DNA of 10,168 nt from Actinomycetes bacterium (lineage in GTDB: Bacteria; Actinomycetota; Actinomycetes; Propionibacteriales; Nocardioidaceae), in NCBI GenBank assembly GCA_029779385.1, contig JAKPAQ010000159.1, positions 1-10,168 of the forward strand. Reading direction: 5' to 3'. A program made the position numbers and the translations under genes. The notes beneath the pieces were generated by a model that was given only the letters and a program-made list of their open reading frames with translations, was not told the origin of the DNA and did no database searches. Shown one piece after another: positions 1-7,723 of this stretch (positions are counted from its first letter, which is position 1; each line of letters opens with the position of its first letter).

Positions 1-656
1 GCGTCGGTTGCCGCGCCAACCTCTGCCTTGAACAGGACCGTGTCATTTTCGATGATCGCCCACGCCCACCCCATAGTCACCAATTGGGTGACCCGAGCGA
101 GGTAGCCCCCGCGGGCGCTTACCGTCTCGGGGTTAACTCCCACTTCTTCGGTGAACATGGCTACGCAGGCCGGATACAACACGTCAACTTCGTCGAGGGC
201 CACTTGGCGGACTCGCCGATCGGGGCGAACGGGCGAATCGTTCGAGATCACCATGAACGGTTGCACCGGGCGCGGCGACCTTGCTGGCCCCCACGAAGAT
301 TCGACTTGCGCCCACAGCGGTAACACCGATCTGGCTGGCCCCACTAGCGAACTTGGCCGGTGGCCATGGGCGAGTAGCCGCTCGGCGAACGCGTCAATCG
401 ATTCGGGTGTGGCCTGAGCAGGAACCACATTCGCGCCGACGTGCAGCAGTGAAACGCAGGCTGAGTTTTCGAAATAGCCCCAAAGTTCACCGCCGAAAGT
501 ACGCCGATCCAGCCTCGTGGAATCGACTCGGTGCCGCACAAACACGTCAACGTGGGGCTCGCGGTCAAGAACTTCGTGAACGAGGTCTAAGTCGCCGCTG
601 CCCAACGCCCTGACATAGGACGAAGTTGCGGCGGGCGGGTCGCAAACCTCGGTCAT
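1..656 (-). CDS. GNAT family N-acetyltransferase with N-terminal DUF4081 domain, partial (C-terminus beyond left edge)
   Basis: I translated this open frame by hand from ATG at 656; it has no stop before base 1, so 218 residues are visible and the C-terminal end is missing. Residues about 10-130 look like the DUF4081 region that precedes the acetyltransferase fold in actinobacterial proteins, with the stretch LVGPARSVLPLWAQVESSWG (104-123). This is followed by the RPVQPF turn (129-134), the segment MFTEEVG (167-173) and VLFKAEVGA (207-215), typical of the start of the GNAT core. The acetyl-CoA binding loop should lie beyond the edge. An in-frame TGA 21 bases upstream makes 656 the only sensible ATG; no strong Shine-Dalgarno sequence is seen. 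It follows ispG after 27 bases, as Rv2867c follows ispG in M. tuberculosis. The family transfers acetyl groups from acetyl-CoA; the substrate here is unknown. Confidence 0.88.
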   Translation of the reverse strand, partial: MTEVCDPPAATSSYVRALGSGDLDLVHEVLDREPHVDVFVRHRVDSTRLDRRTFGGELWGYFENSACVSLLHVGANVVPAQATPESIDAFAERLLAHGHRPSSLVGPARSVLPLWAQVESSWGPARSPRPVQPFMVISNDSPVRPDRRVRQVALDEVDVLYPACVAMFTEEVGVNPETVSARGGYLARVTQLVTMGWAWAIIENDTVLFKAEVGAATD

Positions 657-683
657 GTCAACGCACTCTACTCAGGGCCTGGG

Positions 684-1841
684 TTAACCCTCAGAAACCG
701 AAACGGCTGCTGCTGCGCCCTCGACCGGTTCAATGGTTTCGGCGATCCGCATCGCCTCTTCGATTAGCGTCTCGACGATCTTGCTTTCAGGGACCGTCTT
801 GATGACCTCGCCCTTAACGAAAATCTGGCCCTTGCCGTTTCCAGAAGCGACTCCCAGATCGGCTTCGCGAGCCTCGCCAGGTCCGTTCACCACGCAACCC
901 ATCACGGCGACTCGAAGCGGAACCTCGAGCCCGTCGAGGCCGGCGGTTACCTGCTCAGCCAGCGTGTAGACGTCGACTTGGGCGCGGCCGCAAGAGGGGC
1001 ACGAAACAATTTCTAGCTTTCGCGGGCGCAGGTTGAGCGACTGCAGGATCTGAATGCCGACTTTCACTTCTTCGACTGGCGGTGCCGAAAGCGAAACACG
1101 AATCGTGTCGCCAATGCCTTGGCTGAGCAGTGCACCAAAGGCGGTCGCGCTCTTGATCGTGCCTTGGAAGGCCGGTCCTGCTTCGGTAACCCCCAAGTGC
1201 AGCGGCCAGTCGCCGCGCTCGGACAGCAGTTGGTAGGCCTTGACCATGACGACTGGGTCGTTGTGTTTGACCGAGATCTTGAAGTCGTGGAAGTCGTGTT
1301 CCTCGAAAAGGGACGCCTCCCAAACGGCCGATTCCACCAGTGCCTCTGGGGTTGCCTTGCCGTATTTCTCGAGTAGCCGCTTATCAAGCGAGCCGGCGTT
1401 GACGCCGATGCGAAGTGAGACTCCGGCGTCCTTGGCTGCTTTGGCAATTGCGCCAACCTGATCGTCGAACTTTCTAATATTGCCCGGGTTCACCCGCACG
1501 GCGGCGCAGCCTGCGTCAATGGCGGCGAAGACGTATTTGGGTTGGAAGTGGATGTCCGCGATGACCGGGATCTGCGACTTTTGCGCGATTTGCGCAAGCG
1601 CATCGGCGTCATCTTGACTCGGGCAGGCCACCCGCACGATGTCGCAGCCAGCCGCGGTCAACTCGGCGATCTGCTGCAGTGTCGAGTTCACGTCCGAGGT
1701 CAAAGTGGTGGTCATCGACTGCACCGAGATGGGGGCGTCGCCACCAACATCGACCGAGCCAACTGCGATCTTTCGCGTCTGTCGCCGTGGCGCGAGTACC
1801 GGAGGCGGCCCCTCGGGCATCGGCAAATCGACCCCGCTCAT
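684..1841 (-). CDS. ispG: 4-hydroxy-3-methylbut-2-en-1-yl diphosphate synthase (flavodoxin/ferredoxin), IspG
   Basis: IspG (GcpE) reduces 2-C-methyl-D-erythritol 2,4-cyclodiphosphate to HMBPP, the penultimate step of the MEP isoprenoid pathway, using a [4Fe-4S] cluster in the cytoplasm. The 385-residue length is normal for the short bacterial form. The N-terminal TIM barrel begins around SVQSMTTT (39-46) and includes the conserved stretch ADIHFQ (95-100) and RVNPGNI (116-122). The C-terminal cluster domain carries Cys281 and Cys284 (CPSCGR), Cys316 (CVVNGPGEA) and Glu323, the three cysteines and glutamate that bind the cluster in this family. The ATG at 1841 overlaps the stop of the upstream protease gene in an ATGA junction, so the two are probably translationally coupled. 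No key residue is missing. Confidence 0.98.
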   Translation of the reverse strand: MSGVDLPMPEGPPPVLAPRRQTRKIAVGSVDVGGDAPISVQSMTTTLTSDVNSTLQQIAELTAAGCDIVRVACPSQDDADALAQIAQKSQIPVIADIHFQPKYVFAAIDAGCAAVRVNPGNIRKFDDQVGAIAKAAKDAGVSLRIGVNAGSLDKRLLEKYGKATPEALVESAVWEASLFEEHDFHDFKISVKHNDPVVMVKAYQLLSERGDWPLHLGVTEAGPAFQGTIKSATAFGALLSQGIGDTIRVSLSAPPVEEVKVGIQILQSLNLRPRKLEIVSCPSCGRAQVDVYTLAEQVTAGLDGLEVPLRVAVMGCVVNGPGEAREADLGVASGNGKGQIFVKGEVIKTVPESKIVETLIEEAMRIAETIEPVEGAAAAVSVSEG

Positions 1842-3139
1842 GAGATTCGCACCGGGTTGACTAGGTCGGCATAGATCAGCACCACACCCATGATCATAAG
1901 GACGAGCCCCACACCGTAGGCCACAGGCAGCATTTTGGCGACGTCAACGTAACCCGGATCGGGCCTGCCGCGACGCTTGGCGATCCGCCGGCGCAGCTCT
2001 TCCCATAGGGCTCCGGCGATATGTCCGCCGTCCAGCGGCAGCAACGGAATCAGGTTGAACAGCCACAGGAACAAGTTGAGGCTCGCCAACAGGCCGATCA
2101 GCCTTTGGGTGCGATCTGCCCAGGAGGGATCGTCCATGGTGACAAGTTCGCCGGCGACCCGGCTGGCGCCGACGACACTGACTGGTCCATCCGCCTGACG
2201 TTCGCCGCCCATCGCGGCCTTGGCCACATCGACCATTCGCACCGGCAGGTGCACGAGAGCATTGGCAGTAGCACCAATCATTGAGCCCATCTCCTGGACC
2301 ACAAACACCGGCCCTTGACGCTCCTTGACCACTTCGGGACGAACACCCAAGAAACCGACGTTTTCAGTCTTGTCGGGATCATCGATGGAAGCTCGCGCTA
2401 GCACCGACGTTTTGACCTTGACCTCTTTGGAGGCGCCATCGCGCATGAAATCGATCGTGGCGGTGTTGTTTCCGTTGTCTCTGATGAGTTTGGTCAGTTC
2501 GTCCCATTCGGTGACTTCAACGCCGTTGATTGCGGTGATCTGGTCACCGGGTTCGAGACCGGCCTGCTTCGCGGGTGTAATTGGATCGGCATCGGTACAA
2601 GTACGGCCGACCTCAGCATCAGAAATCGCACAGTCCGAGATGGCCGAAACCGTAGTGGTCGGCGTCTGCACTCCAAACGCCATAAAAGACAGTGAGAACA
2701 AGACCGTGGCGATCAGCAGATTCACTGTTGGCCCGCCGGCCATCACGATTACTTTCTGCCACCAAGGCTTGCGGTAGAACAGTCGGTCCTCGTCTTCTGG
2801 TTCGACGTCTTCGTATTCGGCCGACCGCGCGTCCTTGGCCAGCTGCGTAAACAGTCCAGTGTCTGCCGACCGCACGAGAAGGTGCCCATCGGCGTCGCGC
2901 TCCTCTTTCTCCGGCGGGAGCATGCCGACGAGTTTGACGAAGCCTCCCAGCGGGATCATCTTCACGCCGTATTCGGTTTCACCACGTTTAGTCGACCAGA
3001 CGGTCGAACCAAAGCCGACGAAGAACTTGGTGACCTTGACGCCAAACTTCTTGGCCGGCCACATATGACCGACTTCGTGTAGTGCGATCGAGGCAGCCAC
3101 ACCGATCAGGAACACTACGACCCCAAAGGCGTACATCAT
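1838..3139 (-). CDS. rseP: Site-2 zinc metalloprotease, RseP/Rip1 family (M50)
   Basis: This is an intramembrane protease. Family members cleave membrane-bound anti-sigma factors and other short membrane proteins after a first cut by a site-1 protease; in mycobacteria Rip1 controls envelope lipid and stress responses. The 433-residue protein has the zinc motif HEVGH (21-25) in its first membrane helix, a second helix at about 130-156, a single PDZ domain at roughly 165-265, and a third helix carrying [11 protein letters not shown] (362-372), whose Asp370 is the third metal ligand. A last helix lies at about 405-426. An acidic insertion (about 102-120) precedes the WWQK segment, as in actinobacterial Rip1. 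The ATG at 3139 has an AAGGAGG sequence 10 bases upstream inside the end of dxr and overlaps the dxr stop by 4 bases; the adjacent ATG at 3136 is an alternative. The gene lies between dxr and ispG. Confidence 0.97.
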   Translation of the reverse strand: MMYAFGVVVFLIGVAASIALHEVGHMWPAKKFGVKVTKFFVGFGSTVWSTKRGETEYGVKMIPLGGFVKLVGMLPPEKEERDADGHLLVRSADTGLFTQLAKDARSAEYEDVEPEDEDRLFYRKPWWQKVIVMAGGPTVNLLIATVLFSLSFMAFGVQTPTTTVSAISDCAISDAEVGRTCTDADPITPAKQAGLEPGDQITAINGVEVTEWDELTKLIRDNGNNTATIDFMRDGASKEVKVKTSVLARASIDDPDKTENVGFLGVRPEVVKERQGPVFVVQEMGSMIGATANALVHLPVRMVDVAKAAMGGERQADGPVSVVGASRVAGELVTMDDPSWADRTQRLIGLLASLNLFLWLFNLIPLLPLDGGHIAGALWEELRRRIAKRRGRPDPGYVDVAKMLPVAYGVGLVLMIMGVVLIYADLVNPVRIS

Positions 3140-4365
3140 TGGCTAATCGCCTCCTTGCGGCCAGCGACCGCCGTTTGAGCTTGAGTACGAGCAAGACGAT
3201 CGGCAGCCAATACTCGATCTACCGTTAGTTGACCTTGTGCCGATTCGGGATCGGCTAAATGTGCGTTTACCACCTCGGCGACTGTGTCGACGATGCCAAG
3301 GAAGTCAAGATCCCCGGCAATGAATGCGGCCACACACTCCTCGTTTGCGGCATTGAACACCGCCGGCGCGGTTCGACCGAAAGCGCCGGCCGCTCGCGCG
3401 AGCGCCACCGCGGGGAACACTTCGTCGTCAAGTGGCGCGAACTCCCAGCTAGTCGGTGCGGACCAGTCGCAGGGCGCTACCGCACCGGGCAGCCGGTTCG
3501 GCCAGGCAAGGCCCAGCGCGATCGGCAATTTCATGTCTGGCGGGGAGGCCTGAACCATGGTCGAACCGTCGACGAACTCAACCATGGAGTGCACTACCGA
3601 AGATGGGTGAACGACGACATCGATCCGGTCGTAGTCAACACCGAACAGGTAGTGCGCCTCGATCACTTCGAGTCCTTTGTTAACCAAGGTCGCCGAGTTG
3701 ATGGTGATGACCGGGCCCATGTCCCATGTCGGGTGGGCCGCGGCCTGCGCCGGCGTCACTTCGCGCAAGTCTTCACGGCTGCGCCCACGAAACGGACCCC
3801 CACTGGCGGTAAGAATCAGCCGGCTCACGTCGGCGGGGTCTTCGCCGCGGAGCGCCTGGGCGAGTGCCGAGTGCTCAGAATCGACCGGCACGAGTTGGCC
3901 GGGCTTGGCCGCGTCTAGTACCAGTTGGCCGCCAATTATTAGCGATTCTTTGTTGGCCAACGCGACTGTCGCCGTCGACTCGAGCGCGGCCAACGTCGGC
4001 AGCAGGCCGACGGCCCCAGTCATCCCGTTCAGGACCGTGTCAGCCGGTACGCGGGCGGCCTCGGTTGCCGCCTGCGGGCCGGCGATCAACTTTGGTAGCG
4101 TGCGCTCCCCCGCCGACCAGCCGAGCTTTTGGGCTTGAGCGTACAAAGCCAGCTGGACATCTTGAGCCGCAGTCGCGTTGGCAACTGCGATCAACTCGAC
4201 TTCGAACTCGATCGCTTGGGCCGCCAGCAGCGCCGGATTGCCGCCGCCAGCGGCCAACGCAACCACGTCGAACCGATCGGGGTTCGCTCGAACTACCTCA
4301 AGTGCCTGCGTCCCAATTGAGCCGGTAGAACCAAGAATGACGAGCCGTGAACGCATGCTCACCAT
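3136..4365 (-). CDS. dxr: 1-deoxy-D-xylulose 5-phosphate reductoisomerase
   Basis: Dxr (IspC) converts 1-deoxy-D-xylulose 5-phosphate to MEP with NADPH and a divalent metal, the first committed step of the MEP pathway and the target of fosmidomycin. The 409-residue protein shows the nucleotide-binding loop GSTGSIG (12-18), the ANKESLI segment (137-143), the metal ligands Asp162 and Glu164 in VDSEHSA, the substrate loop ASGGPF (187-192), and NKGLEVIEA with Glu233 (metal) and Glu236. The frame stays open up to 4476, but that extension runs into the permease gene. I chose ATG 4365 because AAGGAG lies 12 bases upstream, in the 20-base gap after the permease stop. GTG 4362 and ATG 4356, the latter directly before the NADPH-binding strand, are alternatives. 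The gene overlaps rseP by 4 bases. Confidence 0.97.
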   Translation of the reverse strand: MVSMRSRLVILGSTGSIGTQALEVVRANPDRFDVVALAAGGGNPALLAAQAIEFEVELIAVANATAAQDVQLALYAQAQKLGWSAGERTLPKLIAGPQAATEAARVPADTVLNGMTGAVGLLPTLAALESTATVALANKESLIIGGQLVLDAAKPGQLVPVDSEHSALAQALRGEDPADVSRLILTASGGPFRGRSREDLREVTPAQAAAHPTWDMGPVITINSATLVNKGLEVIEAHYLFGVDYDRIDVVVHPSSVVHSMVEFVDGSTMVQASPPDMKLPIALGLAWPNRLPGAVAPCDWSAPTSWEFAPLDDEVFPAVALARAAGAFGRTAPAVFNAANEECVAAFIAGDLDFLGIVDTVAEVVNAHLADPESAQGQLTVDRVLAADRLARTQAQTAVAGRKEAISQ

Positions 4366-4377
4366 TCTGACAGGTGG

Positions 4378-4383
4378 CTCCTT
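4378..4383 (-). promoter_or_regulatory. Shine-Dalgarno sequence deciding the dxr start
   Basis: AAGGAG is present on the minus strand in the 20-base gap between the permease stop and dxr. It lies 12 bases before ATG 4365 and 21 before ATG 4356, so it favours the longer start. No promoter-like sequence is evident in this short gap, so dxr is probably read from upstream genes, or from a promoter inside the permease gene. Confidence 0.55.
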
Positions 4384-4385
4384 GA

Positions 4386-5183
4386 CTATTTGACTTCTGC
4401 GCGAAGCAGCCGCATCAAGCCAAGGGTGAACGGCAAAACCAACCAGATGAACCCTGAGGTTGCCAACTGGGCCCATTGCTCACCAGTTGGCGAGAAGTCG
4501 CCCTGAAATAGCCGTGCTTGCGCTTGGTTGAATTCAATCCACGGCAGGATCGGCTGCAACCAACTAAGGAAACTACCGGCAATTACGGCCACCGTGGGCA
4601 CAACCAAGGTGTAGATGAAATAAGTGACGATCGCGGCCGCAGTGTTCATCAATAACATCGCAATTGCGAACCCAATCAGCACCCCAATCGCGTTTGAAAG
4701 GGCGAAGTTAACCACTATGCGGGCCGGCATGTCCCATTCAGTCTGAGCACCCCGAAGACCGGCCAGCAACGTGCCAAGTGCGGCAAAGGCGAACGAGATA
4801 GCCATCACGCCAACCGAGATCAGCAGCGAGGCAACAAGTTTCGCCAGTACGACCCGCCAGCGTCGCGGTTCAAGACTGAACGTCACTAAGGCAGTCCGCT
4901 GGCCCCATTCCTGCGTCACCAGCATGATCGGGATGATTGGCAGAAAATAGCCAAGAACGCTCCCAGCGGCAAGAAGATAAACCTGAAAGACGGGTACGCC
5001 GCCGTCTGGCACCAGCAAGGCCATCACCAGGACGACCAACGCAACGATGCCGAGAATAATGAAGCTGAGCCAGCGACCAGCGCGGGTATCAAAGGACTTT
5101 CGTGCTTCAATCGCGACTAGTCGACCGAATCCGATGCCCGGGATATCGGTGGAAATTCCGGTCATTGCAGCAGTGGTACTCAT
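4386..5183 (-). CDS. ABC-2 type transporter permease
   Basis: This 265-residue integral membrane protein has six likely membrane segments at about 39-58, 64-89, 111-142, 155-180, 183-207 and 240-260. The hydrophilic loop [18 protein letters not shown] (91-108) after the second segment is typical of ABC-2 permeases. The length fits a half-size permease that dimerises and pairs with a separate ATPase. The ATG at 5183 overlaps the ATPase stop by 4 bases and has an AGGAG sequence 7 bases upstream, so the pair is surely co-translated. The family mostly exports drugs, peptides, lipids or sodium; nothing in the sequence gives the substrate. It sits directly before dxr, whose start is 20 bases downstream. 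The pair is not part of the dxr-rseP-ispG core I know from other actinobacteria. Confidence 0.92.
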   Translation of the reverse strand: MSTTAAMTGISTDIPGIGFGRLVAIEARKSFDTRAGRWLSFIILGIVALVVLVMALLVPDGGVPVFQVYLLAAGSVLGYFLPIIPIMLVTQEWGQRTALVTFSLEPRRWRVVLAKLVASLLISVGVMAISFAFAALGTLLAGLRGAQTEWDMPARIVVNFALSNAIGVLIGFAIAMLLMNTAAAIVTYFIYTLVVPTVAVIAGSFLSWLQPILPWIEFNQAQARLFQGDFSPTGEQWAQLATSGFIWLVLPFTLGLMRLLRAEVK

Positions 5184-6094
5184 GCCTGCACTCCTGTCAG
5201 TTGGGCGGAATCGCGTTGGGTGGAGGCGGTCAATTCGAGGAACAGCTCCTCAAGTGAGGAACTGTCGCTGCCGCGAAGTTCGGTGAGGACCACCGCGGCG
5301 GCCGCGGCTGCTCGCCCGACCTCCTCGGTGCTGGCTTGAACCTTAAACGAACCGTCGGCTTCCTGAGTTGCAGCGATTCCCGCAGCAGCAAGCGCCGCGC
5401 CAAGATCTGCTGGCGACAGGCCGCGAACGAGGGTGCCGTTTGCCTCGAGGAGTTGATTCTTAGTCCCTTGGGCGACGATTTTTCCCTGCCCGATGACGAT
5501 TAGTTCGTCAGCGATGACCTGCACCTCGTGCAGTAGATGCGAGGACAGTAGAACGGTTCCGCCCTGCTCGGCGTAATGCTTCAGGAGTTGGCGCATCCAG
5601 TGGATGCCGGCCGGATCGAGGCCGTTTGCCGGTTCGTCGAGAATCAAGATCCGCGGATCGCCGAGCAATGCGTGCGCGATGCCGAGGCGTTGGCGCATAC
5701 CGAGCGAGTAGTCACGAATCCGGCGCTTTGCTTCGGCGGGCGTGAGCCCAACGAGTTCAAGCATCTCGTCAACCCGGGTCTTTGGTAGGCCCATCGCAAG
5801 GGCGCCAAGGGTTAGCACTTCACGACCTGTGCGACCGGCGTGCTGCGCCGAAGCATCCAGTAAGACCCCTATTTGGGTTGCCGGGTTCGGAATGTCTAGG
5901 TAGTTGTGTCCGTCAATGGTTGCCGTTCCCGAGGTCGGCCTGGTCAACCCGACCATCATCCGCATCGCGGTTGACTTGCCGGCACCGTTTGGGCCGAGGA
6001 AGCCGGTTACTCGCCCCGGGGTGCAGTCGAAGGAGATGTCGTCGACGGCCCGAAAGTCGCGATACACCTTTGTTAGATTTTGGACACTAATCAT
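5180..6094 (-). CDS. ABC transporter ATP-binding protein (ABC-2/DrrA-BcrA-like exporter)
   Basis: This 304-residue ATPase energises the downstream permease. It shows Walker A GPNGAGKST (34-42), the signature SLGMRQ (130-135), Walker B ILILDEP (149-155) with catalytic Glu154, a D-loop GLDP (158-161) and the switch His186. The first 210 residues are one nucleotide-binding domain; the remaining 90 form the C-terminal extension ending in LEELFLELT, common in BcrA/NatA/DrrA-type exporters. The frame is open to 6340, but that extension overlaps the preceding gene and does not resemble an ABC protein. ATG 6094 (MISVQNLTKVY) is the natural start; ATG 6103 is possible, and neither has a strong Shine-Dalgarno sequence. 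It starts 31 bases after the upstream gene. All catalytic motifs are intact; the transported substrate is unknown. Confidence 0.95.
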   Translation of the reverse strand: MISVQNLTKVYRDFRAVDDISFDCTPGRVTGFLGPNGAGKSTAMRMMVGLTRPTSGTATIDGHNYLDIPNPATQIGVLLDASAQHAGRTGREVLTLGALAMGLPKTRVDEMLELVGLTPAEAKRRIRDYSLGMRQRLGIAHALLGDPRILILDEPANGLDPAGIHWMRQLLKHYAEQGGTVLLSSHLLHEVQVIADELIVIGQGKIVAQGTKNQLLEANGTLVRGLSPADLGAALAAAGIAATQEADGSFKVQASTEEVGRAAAAAAVVLTELRGSDSSSLEELFLELTASTQRDSAQLTGVQA

Positions 6095-6125
6095 GGCGCC
6101 CATCTTGCCGTATGCCGCGAAACTT

Positions 6126-6590
6126 TTAGCTGACTGTCCCCAGGCCAAGCAGAGTTTCGAAAATATCGCTGAACTCTCGTTCAAGGCGCGCCGAATAGTC
6201 GGCCGAATCGTGGACTCTTGACGCCTGCGGGTCGGCCCGACCGGCACGCAATACCAAGTCGTACTCGATGATTTCAGTGGCGACGTGAACCTCGGCCGGG
6301 TCGTTGACGATCTGAAACTGAGCAGCCGAATCGGCCGCAACCGGTTCTGCCCCCAAGCGGGCGATCGCCAGCACGCTCACGACGTGAATCCGTCGCTCGG
6401 GCACGGCCAGGGCAATTTCGCCGCCTTCTTCAAGACCCAGTTCACGAAGACCGGCCGCCAACGATGACGACTCGTGCAGCAATTGGGCGTAGCTAAGCGT
6501 CCCCGTCGAGGTGCGCAACGCTGGCTCATCGGCCCGCCCGTCGATTACGTGTCGGTCAAGCGCACGAAAGGCCAAGCTTTGAACGTTCAT
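6126..6590 (-). CDS. Short AMP-binding (ANL superfamily) N-terminal-like protein
   Basis: This 154-residue protein resembles only the N-terminal part of acyl-CoA synthetases and other ANL adenylating enzymes. Residues about 1-90 match in pattern: a first helix, then TGTLSYAQLLHESSSLAAGL (29-48), then LGLEEGGEIALAVPE (51-65) and a helix ending LGAEPV (79-84). Full-length relatives run to about 500 residues. The Ser/Thr/Gly-rich ATP loop, the adenylate-binding motifs and the C-terminal lid domain are all absent, so it cannot be an adenylating enzyme by itself. Residues 90-154 are hydrophilic and I do not recognise them. It starts in a TAATG junction with the crotonase gene, with AAGGGA 5-6 bases before its ATG, so it is likely translated. 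It is either an eroded synthetase or a small domain with its own role; I cannot tell which. Confidence 0.7.
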   Translation of the reverse strand: MNVQSLAFRALDRHVIDGRADEPALRTSTGTLSYAQLLHESSSLAAGLRELGLEEGGEIALAVPERRIHVVSVLAIARLGAEPVAADSAAQFQIVNDPAEVHVATEIIEYDLVLRAGRADPQASRVHDSADYSARLEREFSDIFETLLGLGTVS

Positions 6591-7315
6591 TAGATTCCCT
6601 TGAAGATCGGCGTACGCTTTTCGGCTCTGGCCAGCGACGCTTCTTTCACATCTTCACTAGCCCAAACTGCGGTAAAACTCGCCGAAACCTCGTCGTCGTC
6701 GAGCACGCCGTTCACGACTAGTTTGTTGTGCGCGATGGCCAGTGGGGCGAGGTTGGCGATCTGGTGGGCCCAGGAAATAGCTTCGGCCAAGTTTCCGGTC
6801 CGGTCGGCCAGACCGCAGCCGATCGCCTCCGTCTGATCGATTGAATCGGCCGCTAGGAGCACGCGGCGTGCCCGGCCGTGGCCGGCCAACTCGGCCAAAG
6901 TCCGTATTGTCCAGCCATCAACGGCCATCCCGTTTCCGGCAGTTGGCACCGCGAACTTCGCTCGCTCGTCGACTACTCGCAGGTCGCAGGCAATCGCCAA
7001 TTGGGTGCCAGCCCCGATCGCGGGACCGTTGACCGCCGCGATTATTGGCACTGGCGTGCGGGCCATCTCGTGCAGCATTGTGTAGAGCGCGGTCAGGAAT
7101 TCATCGCCGTAGACCGCGTCCAGGTCGGCTCCGGCACAAAATGCCGTTCCTTCACCAGTGACGACGATCGCCCGTGAGCCGTCCGCGACTGCAGTTTGAA
7201 CTGCCGTCAGGATTGCCTGGCAAAGCTCGACGTTGAGTGCGTTCCGGCGGTCAGCGCGTTGCAGCGTCAGGATCGAAATGTCACCGTCGTGGACGGTACT
7301 TAGCAGTTCGGACAT
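6590..7315 (-). CDS. Enoyl-CoA hydratase/isomerase (crotonase) family protein lacking both hydratase glutamates
   Basis: This 241-residue protein has the crotonase fold: the RADRRNALN segment (20-28), the first oxyanion-hole loop FCAGADLD (59-66), and the second at GPAIGAGTQLAIACDLRV (97-114). In the rat enzyme two glutamates (Glu144 in GGGCEL, Glu164 in QPE) activate water. By my alignment their places are taken by Gln105 and Thr125, so ordinary enoyl-CoA hydration is doubtful, although acyl-CoA binding remains likely. Crotonase relatives also include isomerases, dehalogenases, thioesterases and decarboxylases. ATG 7315 (MSELL) lies 7 bases after a TAGATT box and could be the 5' end of a leaderless message. 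ATG 7321, two codons longer, has AGG 7 bases upstream and is about as likely. It is the first gene of the long minus-strand run and is coupled to the short AMP-binding protein. Confidence 0.88.
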   Translation of the reverse strand: MSELLSTVHDGDISILTLQRADRRNALNVELCQAILTAVQTAVADGSRAIVVTGEGTAFCAGADLDAVYGDEFLTALYTMLHEMARTPVPIIAAVNGPAIGAGTQLAIACDLRVVDERAKFAVPTAGNGMAVDGWTIRTLAELAGHGRARRVLLAADSIDQTEAIGCGLADRTGNLAEAISWAHQIANLAPLAIAHNKLVVNGVLDDDEVSASFTAVWASEDVKEASLARAEKRTPIFKGI

Positions 7316-7400
7316 GAACATAAATCTACCTAGGCCAGTCCCAGTCGTTTCAGTCGGCGCGTGACCGAGAATGGACCTAGGTCGAACAGCAAGGAGCCGC
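7316..7400. promoter_or_regulatory. Divergent intergenic region with probable promoter for the minus-strand gene run
   Basis: This region separates the crotonase gene (minus) from the GyrI-like remnant (plus). On the minus strand TAGATT (7323-7328) fits the actinobacterial -10 pattern TANNNT and lies 7 bases before ATG 7315, the spacing seen for leaderless messages. I find no good -35. A perfect 10-base palindrome GACCTAGGTC occurs at 7374-7383, and its core CCTAGG recurs at 7329-7334; CAGTC occurs three times at 7336-7355. The palindromes could be an operator, but this is only a guess. The plus-strand gene has AAGGAG at 7391-7396, 4 bases before its ATG. Confidence 0.4.
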
Positions 7401-7715
7401 ATGAAACTCGACTTCAAGAAATCACTCGATTCCTATCGCGCGAAAGCAGGTGAGTTTCGCGTCTTGGAGTTGCCCGAACTTCAATACTTGATGATCGACG
7501 GCCAAGGTGATCCAAATGCTTCGGCCGAGTACGCCGACGCACTCTCCACTCTTTATCCGGTGGCATACGCACTGAAGTTCGCGTCGAAAAATGAGCTGGA
7601 TCGCGACTATGTCGTGCCACCACTTGAGGCGCTCTGGTGGGCGGAAAATATGAACACGTTCACCTCCGCACGATTCTGCGCCAACCGGTCAAACCGGACG
7701 TGGCCTAAACCCTGA
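7401..7715 (+). pseudogene. GyrI-like small-molecule-binding domain protein, disrupted by internal deletion and frameshift
   Basis: From ATG 7401 (AAGGAG 4 bases upstream) the frame encodes a clear start of the GyrI-like family of about 200 residues: FKKSLDSYRAK (5-15), LPELQYLMIDGQGDPN (24-39), LYPVAYALKF (51-60) and the hallmark VVPPLEALWWAE (71-82). After NTFT (85-88, about base 7664) the similarity stops and the frame ends at TGA 7713-7715 after 104 residues. In another frame, 7664-7708 reads LRTILRQPVKPDVA and a TAA stop, which matches the usual family C-terminus (KL[RK]T[IV][LI]R[QH]P). The natural reading is that about 100 codons were deleted and the two ends joined out of frame. The family binds small hydrophobic or cationic ligands; this copy lacks most of the second half of its domain and is probably inactive. 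It is the only plus-strand gene in the window. Confidence 0.8.
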
Positions 7716-7723
7716 GAGAAAAA

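Noticed and set aside
3259..3918. 219-codon open frame on the plus strand opposite dxr
   Set aside because: It lies entirely antisense to a well-supported dxr gene, is rich in Arg, Gly and His as shadow frames in GC-rich DNA are, and shows no recognisable domain.
4366..4476. N-terminal extension of dxr
   Set aside because: The frame is open but overlaps the end of the permease gene, does not resemble Dxr, and a Shine-Dalgarno sequence supports a start at 4365.
6095..6340. N-terminal extension of the ABC ATPase
   Set aside because: It overlaps the preceding gene and is Arg/Ser rich with no similarity to ABC proteins, which begin at MISVQNLTKVY.
7685..7697. Small palindrome CCGGT-CAA-ACCGG as a terminator between the convergent genes
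   Set aside because: It has only a 5-bp stem with a 3-base loop, has no T-tract after it on either strand, and lies within the surviving C-terminal codons of the GyrI-like remnant.
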